DNA of 64,000 nt from Thermoflexus hugenholtzii JAD2 (lineage in GTDB: Bacteria > Chloroflexota > Chloroflexia > Chloroflexales > Roseiflexaceae): assembly GCA_945881915.1 (NCBI GenBank), contig CAMCVW010000013.1, positions 1 through 64,000 on the forward strand, in the 5' to 3' direction. This document shows, in pieces, positions 51,806-62,000 of the stretch (its first letter is position 1; every line of letters begins with the position of its first letter). The notes under the pieces were generated by a model. That model had not been told where the DNA came from. It ran no database searches and worked only from the letters and a program-made list of their open reading frames with translations. The translations under genes and the position numbers were made by a program.

Positions 51806-53656
51806 ATGACAGACGAACAAGAATCCCTCAGTATCCAGCAGCGTTGGCAGCAATGGCGCACACAAACGGCCGAAGCCCTCCACACACTCCCCGCTGCATT
51901 TGCCATGGTACGCGAAGCCGATCCACAAGGTGCGCTGGTCTACTCCATAACGACCATCGTGGGCGCTGGTTTACCAGCCGCACAGGCCTACACTGCCGGA
52001 CGCATCGTCGACAGCGTCGCTCAGGGAATGACCCTCGGGGATGCTTGGGCTGGGGTCGCAGTCGCTGCTCCCTGGGTAGGCATCGAACTCGGACTGGTCA
52101 GTGTCGCCTTCATCATCAGCCAAGTACGCATTCTCGCAGACCATACGCTCAATGCCCGACTCTCAAACTATGTCGCGACGCGGGTGATGACGAAATCTTC
52201 GGAACTCGATATTCAATATTTTGAGGACCCGGCTTTCTACGACCGACTCCAGAACGCCAGGCGGCAAGCTGAATTCCGGGCATTGGCCTTGGTCACCGGT
52301 AGTTTCGCCCTCGTGCAGCAGTTCATCTCGCTGCTGTCGTTCTTGGTGCTGGTGATTTCATTTGCACCCGTGTTGGCACTCATCCTCTTTGGCGCAAGTA
52401 TCCCTGCATTCATCGCACAGGGTCGCTATAGTCGGTTGTTCTTCCGCTTGCTGACGCGTCGCGCACCGGAGTTTCGCCAACTGCGCTACCTCGAAGAACT
52501 CCTGACCAGCGACAAAACCATCAAAGAAGTACGCCTCTTTGGTCTGGCAGCCCCGATTATGCAACGCTACACCGCAACGTTCGAACAGTACTATAACGAA
52601 GACCTCGCCTTGTCCAAAAAACGATCACTGTTGAGCATCGTGTGGGGCTTTATTTCGACCCTGAGCTTCTACGTCGCCTATGGATACGTCGTCTGGATGG
52701 CACTCCGCGGTGCGGTGACCATCGGCGGCATGACATTCTATATCGCACTGCTGCGGCAGAGCCAGACCACATTCCAGAGCATCTTCAGCGGCGTCAATGG
52801 CCTGCTCGAAAACGGCATGTTTATGACCAACCTCATCGAATTTTTCGCCATTCAGCCAATCATTCGCTCGCCCGAACACCCGGTGCCGGTGCCTGATCCA
52901 ATGCTCCAGGGAATCACCTTTCACAATGTGTCGTTCCGCTACCCTGACCATGCAGAATGGACGTTGCGCAATATCTCGTTCACCATCAATGCCGGCGAGA
53001 CGATGGCACTCGTCGGTTTGAACGGGGCCGGCAAAACCACCCTCGTCAAACTGCTGACACGCCTCTACGACCCGACCGAGGGCTATATTTCGATCGACGG
53101 AATCGACATTCGCCAGTTTGGGTTGGATGATCTGAACACGCACATCGGCGTAATCTTCCAAGACTTCGTTCGCTATCAGATGACCCTAGCCGACAACATT
53201 GGCTTCGGCAACATCGCCCAACGGGACAATCCGGAACGCATCCGCCGTGCTGCCGTTGATGGCGGAGCAGACGAAATAGCCGATACGCTCCAGAACGGGT
53301 ACGACACGATGCTCGGGCGCCAATTCCAGCAAGGGCGCGAGTTATCGGGCGGGCAATGGCAAAAAATCGCCCTGAGCCGGGCATTCATGCGCGACGGCGG
53401 AATCCTCATCCTCGACGAACCGACCTCGGCGCTCGACGCCCAACGCGAGCATGAGGTATTTGTTGGCTTCCGAGAATTGACCAAAGGCCGTACCGCTATC
53501 CTCATTTCGCATCGCTTCAGTACCGTACGTATCGCAGATCGCATCGCTGTTTTGGCAGGCGGACAACTCGCTGAACTCGGTACTCACACGGAACTCATTG
53601 CCAATAATCAAGGGTACGCCCAACTCTTCGAAATGCAAGCGAGCGGCTACCGCTGA
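51806..53656 (+). CDS. ABC exporter half-transporter (permease fused to ATPase)
   Basis: 616 residues: a six-helix exporter membrane domain (about 30-335) fused to an ATPase. Walker A is GLNGAGKTT, the Q-loop VIFQDFVRYQ, signature ELSGGQWQ, Walker B ILILDEPTSALD and the switch His in ISHRFST. A homodimer is expected since no partner half is nearby. Cargo unknown (lipid, peptide or drug). SD AAAAGAGA precedes the ATG. Confidence 0.93.
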   Translation: MTDEQESLSIQQRWQQWRTQTAEALHTLPAAFAMVREADPQGALVYSITTIVGAGLPAAQAYTAGRIVDSVAQGMTLGDAWAGVAVAAPWVGIELGLVSVAFIISQVRILADHTLNARLSNYVATRVMTKSSELDIQYFEDPAFYDRLQNARRQAEFRALALVTGSFALVQQFISLLSFLVLVISFAPVLALILFGASIPAFIAQGRYSRLFFRLLTRRAPEFRQLRYLEELLTSDKTIKEVRLFGLAAPIMQRYTATFEQYYNEDLALSKKRSLLSIVWGFISTLSFYVAYGYVVWMALRGAVTIGGMTFYIALLRQSQTTFQSIFSGVNGLLENGMFMTNLIEFFAIQPIIRSPEHPVPVPDPMLQGITFHNVSFRYPDHAEWTLRNISFTINAGETMALVGLNGAGKTTLVKLLTRLYDPTEGYISIDGIDIRQFGLDDLNTHIGVIFQDFVRYQMTLADNIGFGNIAQRDNPERIRRAAVDGGADEIADTLQNGYDTMLGRQFQQGRELSGGQWQKIALSRAFMRDGGILILDEPTSALDAQREHEVFVGFRELTKGRTAILISHRFSTVRIADRIAVLAGGQLAELGTHTELIANNQGYAQLFEMQASGYR

Positions 53657-53670
53657 TACGTGTGCACACA

Positions 53671-53708
53671 AAAACGACCCGCGCGGCAGTGGCCGCGCGG
53701 GTCGTTTT
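53671..53708. terminator. Bidirectional terminator between converging genes
   Basis: A perfect 17-bp stem (53671-53687 with 53692-53708), loop AGTG, very GC-rich and bounded by AAAA on the left and TTTT on the right, so it works on either strand. It lies 14 bases after the ABC gene and 13 bases after the opposing YYY gene. Confidence 0.93.
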
Positions 53709-53721
53709 CGACAGATCGGGA

Positions 53722-56046
53722 TTATTTCTCGTATGCGTAGATCACAACATCACCATCAGCGAAGACTTGTTTGCCCAGTGAGGCAACCATCATGCCAGCG
53801 TCGGCACCGTAGGCGGTGCGTTCTGCGTTCCCGATGTAGATATAGCGCACATGGTACAGGTCCAATAGGCTTCGTACTTCGGCATCGTTGGTCGACGAGT
53901 AGATGGTGCGCACGTCGTTTTCGCGCTGGCTAATCTGCTGATCCATCCCCATCTGTCCACCACGCCACTGATATTCATGCCCCGGCCAACCCATCACCGT
54001 CGGGAATCCCGTCGATGCCGAGACGCCACCAAAGCCGTTTCCTTCGATATCGTACGACGAACCGACTCCTTCGAGGACCACCGACCCAGCGGTCACATGG
54101 TCACGCAGCCACGTAATAGACGCGGGACCACCGGCGGCGTAATCGCGCGGGGTTTTGCCATAGAGGGTGCCATCGCGTGGTTCGAGCAGCGCTTTGCCTA
54201 GGGTAGCAGCCGGGTAACTCAGTGCCGCGCCCAGCAATGGGACAACCAGGACGAGACCCGCCACGCGCCAGCGTGTGTGCGGTGTAGACCAAATCTGCCA
54301 TATGCCCAACACAGCCGCCACGCCCCATAACGCCCATACTTGATAGTAAAACTTGAACACCGTGTTCATGCGTGAGCTGAAGGTGTCTCGAATATAGACC
54401 ACGTCCACCACCAGCGTGAGCACCCCTGCCAGTGCTACCATCCCAAGCCAAATGGCAAACGCCGGGGTCACATCAGCGCGACGGAATGCATAGTGCAGCA
54501 ACAGTGCTGCGAGTGGAACGGCAGCCAGGGTCACAAATCCACCGACGCCAGCAGCGATAGCTACAACCGCAGTCACGCCAATCAATACCCATTCGAGTCG
54601 ATCACGGGCGTAAGACACGGCAGCAATGAGTATTGGCACCAAAAATAACCCGAACATGATAAACAGACCATGTGCTTCAGTACGTGCCGGAGCGAGCCCG
54701 AAGTAGCGAGAAAACGTCGCCAGAATCGGGGTCGTCACTGTGGGTTCGGCTCCGCCGACCAGCGACACAAAACTCATATGGAACGGCAAATAGAGTGCAT
54801 ATGAACCCAAAACCGTGATCCCCGCCTCGATGCCCACCGCTCGCCAAGACGCTTTGGCACGCATACTCTGCCACACCATAGCCCCGAGATAGAGCACTAA
54901 GTAGGTAGGATAATCCCAGCTGTTCATCGGGTAGAGCAGTCCCAATAACACCGCCGGTATGATGACGTTCGGCATGGTGCCGACGGCACGGCGCAATGCC
55001 AAGCCGAGCAGCAATAATCCAAACGGCAATGCCATCACATGCGGATGCATGTCACCCAACCAGAAAGAAAAAAACGGGAACTCGGTAATCGAATAACGCC
55101 GCTCCCAGGTACCATTATCTTCGACGAGCGTATCCCAGACCGCCCGGGACGGATTCCACCAGTTGAAGTCCTGCCAGGTGTCACGCGGTGTCAGCTGCGT
55201 CGTTCCTCCGAAGTCCCAACCCTGGAACGGTCGTTGGAGCGCATATGGTTCGCGTGCGCCCAGACCATTCTGGATTGTGGGCAGCACGTCGGCAGTCTCG
55301 AGTGCTAATACTTCGGGGAGGCCAGTCACTAATTGCAAAAATCCACCGAGATTCCCTACCAAGAGCACCGCACAAAACGCAAGTCCGGCAAATAATCCGG
55401 CAGTGCGCTTGCGGAGTGGTTGCTCAACCGGTTGCCAGACTGCAGCCATACTGACAACGACGGTTGCCGCAGTTGCACCAATCATGCCAGCGGTCGTCGC
55501 CAACGCCAAATTGTATGCCACGACGGGATCGACACCAGTGAGTGTGGCAGGGATCGCTGCCAACAGGTAACCCGCATAGTAATAGTTAATCGTCAAACCC
55601 GACATCCATGGATCGAGCGGTGGGAAGCTCGGTGAATGGAGCATGCTGTTGAAAAACGCATAGTCCATCGGTCGTTCCGTACCCCATGGGTCAGGCGTAC
55701 GCCCACGGACAAAGACTACCATCGCAAAGCCAGCCAAAAAGATAATCTCAGACAGCAGCCACGCCCGCCAGTGGGTGCGCAGCCATGCACGGTCGACTCC
55801 CCCGGCTAACCGCCATCCCAAATATCCCATTCCAATTGCAACAAAGACCACGCTCCCGCTATTGAACGGCAACAGGCCTATCATCGCGAGTCCCCACACC
55901 ACCACGCCGATGAGTGCATATCCCAACGGACGTGCGACTCCAACGAGTGCATGCGGTAATGTCTGGAAGAGATATTTGGTCCAGGGAATGCCGACGGTGA
56001 CACAGAGCATGGTCACCAGCCAATGCAAAACCACATCGTTTATCAT
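53722..56046 (-). CDS. YYY-family (DUF2298) polytopic membrane protein
   Basis: 774 residues with about 18 helices. The family-naming NYYY is at 154-157 (LTINYYYAGY), preceded by ERPMDYAFFNSMLHSPSFPPLDPWMSG and followed by TEFPFFSFWLGDMHPHVMALPFG and FSSRMNTVFKFYYQVW. The C-terminal 150 residues (DYAAGGPASITWLRDH, STGFPTVMGWPGHEYQW, VRYIYIGNAERTAYG) form a soluble extracytosolic part. The biochemical role is unproven; topology and the acidic GDMHPH loop suggest a GT-C-like enzyme on lipid-linked sugars. It lies 15 bases after the giant homologue and is likely co-transcribed. Confidence 0.88.
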   Translation of the reverse strand: MINDVVLHWLVTMLCVTVGIPWTKYLFQTLPHALVGVARPLGYALIGVVVWGLAMIGLLPFNSGSVVFVAIGMGYLGWRLAGGVDRAWLRTHWRAWLLSEIIFLAGFAMVVFVRGRTPDPWGTERPMDYAFFNSMLHSPSFPPLDPWMSGLTINYYYAGYLLAAIPATLTGVDPVVAYNLALATTAGMIGATAATVVVSMAAVWQPVEQPLRKRTAGLFAGLAFCAVLLVGNLGGFLQLVTGLPEVLALETADVLPTIQNGLGAREPYALQRPFQGWDFGGTTQLTPRDTWQDFNWWNPSRAVWDTLVEDNGTWERRYSITEFPFFSFWLGDMHPHVMALPFGLLLLGLALRRAVGTMPNVIIPAVLLGLLYPMNSWDYPTYLVLYLGAMVWQSMRAKASWRAVGIEAGITVLGSYALYLPFHMSFVSLVGGAEPTVTTPILATFSRYFGLAPARTEAHGLFIMFGLFLVPILIAAVSYARDRLEWVLIGVTAVVAIAAGVGGFVTLAAVPLAALLLHYAFRRADVTPAFAIWLGMVALAGVLTLVVDVVYIRDTFSSRMNTVFKFYYQVWALWGVAAVLGIWQIWSTPHTRWRVAGLVLVVPLLGAALSYPAATLGKALLEPRDGTLYGKTPRDYAAGGPASITWLRDHVTAGSVVLEGVGSSYDIEGNGFGGVSASTGFPTVMGWPGHEYQWRGGQMGMDQQISQRENDVRTIYSSTNDAEVRSLLDLYHVRYIYIGNAERTAYGADAGMMVASLGKQVFADGDVVIYAYEK

Positions 56047-56061
56047 TTATGGCTCCTCTGC

Positions 56062-59000
56062 TTAGTTCAGGGCATCCAGGGCACGTTGGACGTCTTCGCG
56101 GAAGATGGCATCCGCTGGTGCGTTATCCAGGTATGCGTTGTAGTCTGCGCGCGCACTCTCAAAATCGCCCAGTTGTGACGAGATATTCGCCCGTGTCATC
56201 AGGAAGTCGTAGAACGTCGGGTTCTGCGCTATCGCTACATTCACTTCGGCCAATCCTTCGTCTAGCAATCCTGCAGTCATATAGCCGCTGATGAGTTTGT
56301 TGATGTTGCCTGGATTATTGGCGTATTTGATAGCTTCCCGATACGCCTCAATCCCTTGATCTATCAATCCTGCTTCGATCGAGATATCACCATAGATATG
56401 CAACAACGGGATATCACCCGGATGCGCCTGCGTTCCTTTCTGAAGGACTGCTGCAGCATCATTAAGGCGCGCGTTGCGTCGGTATGCACCGACCAATTCC
56501 ATCATGATATTGATGTCTGCTGGGTCTTTGTCGTAGGACTCCTCGAGTGTGCTCACGTCTTCTTCGATCGGTTGAACCTGCTCGACCGGGAAGCCTACAT
56601 TCGGACTATTCCCTTCGCCACTGACATTTGGATATGGTGCAATCGCGACAATATTCGGAGAAACCGCGTAGACCTTGGTTTCGCTGTTTTTGTAGACTTC
56701 ACGCAATTCCTGCATCTCGGCGATGACTGCTGCACCCTTTTCGCCGTACGCTGCGCGTTCAATCATCCCCACGACGACATAGCTGACACGATACTTCGAC
56801 AAAATACGCCGCTTCACAATGGGGTCTTCGCTCCGGTAGAACTCGATGACGTCGCTGTCGCGTGCCCCGACCACATCCGGATTCCGCTGCTCGCTCTCGT
56901 GCAGCGGACTGACGACAGTGGGGAAGCCCGTGTTGGCAGCGATACGCACACCGTATCCACGGTAGAACTCTATACTCGACTGCAACACCACCGGCGCACC
57001 CTTGACGTTCTGTTTGAGCCATTCCATTGCCTGATAATCGTGCGTAAATGGAATCGTCTTGTCGTACGTGTCGTACGTACCTTCATTCATGAACGCAAGA
57101 CCATCGAGTGTCGCTGGTTGATCTGGATTGATTTTGTAATGCACCCGACTCGGAATTGCCCCGAGTGGGAACGCCACACCCAGCAGCAACGGTATGAGCA
57201 TCAGAGCCAGCACCGCAGTAGCGGCAGTCCGCGGCAAGTGGTCTATTTTTTTGGTGAGTGCCGGCAACGCTACCGCAATCCCAACCGTCAATAACAACCA
57301 GCTCTGCATGCCGAACTTGAATACTGTATTCATGCGATACCAATCGCCATCCGACATGTGATCGCGGAGATATATAAATTCAACCGCACCAGACAATCCC
57401 CATGCAATGCCCATCAACCACAAACCAAACCAGAGCGTGTTGTCTGGTTGCCGTTTGAACAAGAAAGGAACAAGGAACAACACCATTGCAGCGAGCCAAA
57501 TGCGTGGATTACCGATATACGGCATCACTGGAGCCAATGCAGCCTGCGGTGCATACTCTGTCACCAGACCAATGACCATGAGCAATACCAAAACAACTGC
57601 AGCCAAAATCTTCATCAGCCGATGATTCCAGGCCAACAGAACGGTGATTACGATGCTCGGGATGATGAACAAGCCCCACACCGCTGACCATGCTGCCCAC
57701 GGTGATGCAGTTTTGATTGCATCAATCGCTCCCACCTGCGGTGCATACTGTTGGAAGAACGGGAGGTACAGCGCCACTGCCATCCCTGCCACAGCAAGAC
57801 CTTGCAAGATTGCCAGTGGGAACCGCCAACGATGCTCACTGACCCAGACGCGGCGTACCAACGCACCCATAAAGATCAATGTGATGGTCGGAGTATCCCA
57901 AGAATTTGTGACCGACAACGCACCGACGGTCAATGCAGACAATACCCACCAGATGTTGGGGAGTGGAGCTGCTTCGAGCGCCTGCCAAGCCAACGCCAAC
58001 GCCAGCATCAACAGCGGCATGGCAATGACGTGCGCATGCAAATCACCGAACAAGAAGCTCCAGAATGGGAATTCCGTAATGGTACTCGGGATGACGCGGC
58101 TGGGTCCCATGAACCAATCGCCCAGGACGCTTCCGACGAGGGCAAAATCGTTTTCTTTGACTGCGGTGATGACTTCACCAAAGCCACGTGCCCAACCGAC
58201 CGGCAATGCTCCGGCTACGTTGCCCAATATTCCAGTGACCAACACCGCCAATACCCACGGCCAGCGTGCTTTGGTGATGCGCCAGACCAATGCCGCCATA
58301 CCGGTAATCATCAACGCATAGAGCGTTGCCAGGATGAGATTAAACCCGATCTCAGGCGCAATACCGGTCAACCGTAACGGCAGCGAGACCAAGACATATC
58401 CGTAATAGTAGTAATTGAGCGTTCCACCACTGAAAAACGGCGAATAGGGCGGCATCACGGGGCTGCGCAAAACCGCATTCAGGACGCCAAATTCGAACGG
58501 CTTTTCGCCGCCCCAGATGGGCTGCCATACATCCGGATTCGCCATCCGGATGGCAGCCATGAATGCAAACGCAACCAAGAAGAGCAATTCAAACCGAATA
58601 ATCGTCCCGCGTTGGTAGCGTAACGTCGTGCGCACCCAGCGCCAGCCACTCCGAATATAGCGTTCGATTGCGTCCAGATCAAACCAGGTGAGTTTTGCAT
58701 CTGTCGCTGGTTGTAGGCGCATGCCGATGCGCAACAACGACCAGAGACTCACCAGTGCAGTCAACAAGAGTGCCACGATGAGCCCGGTGGTGCTGTTGTA
58801 CATGAGTCGTGCACTGACCGGCAACCACAGTGCATAGCCCAGCAGCAGTAATCCAATTAACCGAGCCCACGGCCACTGCGTCGATCCGAGCCACAGTGCG
58901 GGAATCAGGCCGAGCAAGGCAATCAAATACCACGCCAACATCCACAATGCGATGACCTGAACCGTGTCGGTCATGGGATTCCAGCCGGGCGCAGTGACAA

Positions 59001-62000
59001 CTGGCAGTGACTGATTATCACTGGTCAGGAGCGACTGTTGCGGTATTTTGTTGGTGGGGAATACGGCCAACGTACCGGTTTTGAGGACACCAGGTGCATG
59101 ATTTGCCACTGGCACTTGGTAGATGACGGTCTCGCCACTCGTAAAGACTTTGGAGATTTTGCCAGTTTGGGCGAGTTCTGCGAATGCTTTCCCAGCGTTT
59201 TCGCCGTACAAAGCCCGCTCCATGCGGCCGTAGTAGACATACTCGATGCCGTACTTCTGCATTTCGGCAAACGTCTGATTGGGTTCCAGACTCGAATACC
59301 AGCGCTGGATTGCTTGTTTGCGGGCGTCCATGACGGTTCCCGCATCGGCAACACTCCGCTGCTGCTGCTCGTGCCACGGCCAACCCATCAAGGACTGCAT
59401 CCCGGTGTGGGTGGCGATACGGGTTATCCACCGATAGGCTTCCGCGTGTGCCTCGAGCAGCACCGGTGTGCCCGTGACGTTGGCACGTAACCAAGCGATG
59501 CCATCGGCGTCTTCGCTGAAGCTAAAGTTCATCCCGTTTTCACCCCAGGATGCATTGGGTGAACGCAGGTATGCCTCACCGTCGAGCGACAACGGGGCTT
59601 CGCGGTCATATCGCTCTGCGATACGTACAGGTGTTGCGGTGACCGGGTACACGAATGAGGCACAGACCAATACGAGGGTCACGGCGATCCAGGCGGCACG
59701 CACCGGCATGCGGTACGCACGCAGTTTTTGCCAGGCCCATGCCAATAGCACACCCGCACTGACACCACCAAAGACCCACACCTGCATACCGAATTTAAAG
59801 ACACTGTTCATGCGCCCGATGTCGGACTTGGCAACGAGTACTTCGGTCAATGCCGAAATACCAAACACTGCGAGGACCATCACCATGATAAACACGGTCT
59901 CGAGCGCAATCGGAGCCACTTGTGCATTGGGGCGCCGTTCGAGTTCATCAAATTCCGGTAGCTCGAGTTGAACTTCTGTCTTACGGACGAACCATGGTGT
60001 CGCAACGCGTGCTTCGTTGGTGCGCAGTAGCACCGCCCCAATCAAGCCCACCACGCTGACAATTGCGAATGCCTCGACGTACAACGCGGGCCACGCATAG
60101 TAGACACTGGCTGCCATAGCGGCGAAACTGACGACCAATACCACTGCGCCCACGATACGATCTACCCAGCCGAGACGAATAAGGAATATGACCGCAGCCA
60201 CAAGTGCAGCGTATACCCACATTCCCGAGATTTCGTAGAACAACGACGCGGGCGTCTGCGGACCAGTCCACGGATCGAAACCCGTGTAATCACTGGCGAA
60301 CGACCGGCTGAAGGGCCAGACAAATAGCTTCGACAAGGCAAACACCGTCGCCACAGATGCACCCAAGACCAGCATGTGGCCGACCGCATCTGCGCGTTGC
60401 TGATGATCTCGCCAGGCCAGCAATGCCAAGGTCACCACGGACATGCCGAAAATCGTCGGATAGTCCCAGGTGTTGGTTGCATACGACACACCAGCAAACA
60501 TCCCCAAGAAGAGCAGTGGCACAAAACGTTCGCGCCAGCGCTGCCAGAGTAGCCGCGCATGCCGCCGGCGCCGGATGAGCGCCAACATCACACCCAAGCT
60601 ACCCACCAGCATGAGCAGGCCGAACATGTGCGCGTGCAAATCCGAAAACAAAAACGTGAAGAATGGAAATTCATTGATGACGCCGTCGCCGGTCTTGATC
60701 GAGACGACACGTGTCGCGTCCCAGAATGCCCACTCGCTACGCCCCTTGCACTCGGCTTGCATGGCGTACGATGTGCCCTTATCGCATGCAAAATCTGCCT
60801 CGCCGGTATTGGGAAGGTACCAGAGTGCCTGCGACCAGTTCCCAGCACAGACAACAAAGAGCGCAGCCAAGAGCGCGCCAGCAAACTTGCGCTTGCCATC
60901 ACTGTTCAACGCTGCCAGCCAATATCGCCATTTGCCGGCATAGATGAAGCCAAATGTGCCCTGGAGCGCCAACGCCAGGCTCCACACGCCCACCGCAGTC
61001 AATGCAAAAATCGTGGGAACTGCCAGATTATATGCCGTTGCCGGCGCAATCCCGGTCAGGTGGACCAGGACGCCTACCATCACGAATCCGAAGTAGTAGT
61101 AGTTCAGCATGCCACCCGCGAACCAGGGGTCGATTGGCGGGAAGGCCGGGCTGCGTATCACAGCAGTCAAAAATGCAAGGTCCATCGGCTTTTCGCCACC
61201 ACGGGCGGGATGCCACAGGTCGGGATTACTCGCCCGAATCAACACAAACGCTGCATACGCGAGTAAGAACAAGCCTTCGGTCGTCAAAATCAACCAGCGC
61301 GACTCGTGCCACCAGCTCCGCCATTCGGCGCGGTTACGCCAACCGACAACCGCCGCCAGCGCAACCCAGCCCCCAGCGATGACGCCCACACCAACGCGGG
61401 TGAAACTCAGCAGGTTGACACTCGCAGCAAACCAAATCAGCCACGCAACCGTCACCAAACTGAGTATTTTAATCAGCCCAAAGCCACGGTCAGGCATCCA
61501 TTTGAAGGTGCCTTGGAGCAGTACAAAACCTGCCAAACCGATAATCTCGAACGCCAATATCCACCACAACCATGGCAGGGTGGTCGTTGTCACGGTGCTA
61601 AACAGTTCGGTCCACTTGGCACTATTGCGATAGGTGGGCCATTGCAGATCCGTGAAGTGCAGGGCAGTCATTACGGCGCTGGCGCGGATGGTGGGCAGTT
61701 TATAGACTTCTTCGAAGACTACGCCCTTGGTAATAATGGCTTCGGCGTTGGTCTTGGAGTAGGTGTCGTTCTTTTTGAAAATCAAGACCCGTGGGTGATC
61801 GTAGACGCTAAATGCTTCTTCGGCCCAGATCGACGTGGGCACTTCAAACCCGAATAGCCTCGGAGCAGCGCGGAACTCCGCTACCAACGTGAATCCCAGT
61901 GACCCATCAGACAGAGCTTTGTAGTAATTGATCAGCGCCGGATAACGCATCACCAAGCGTCCAGCCGTGTCATAGACACGATTGCTACTCATGATGATAT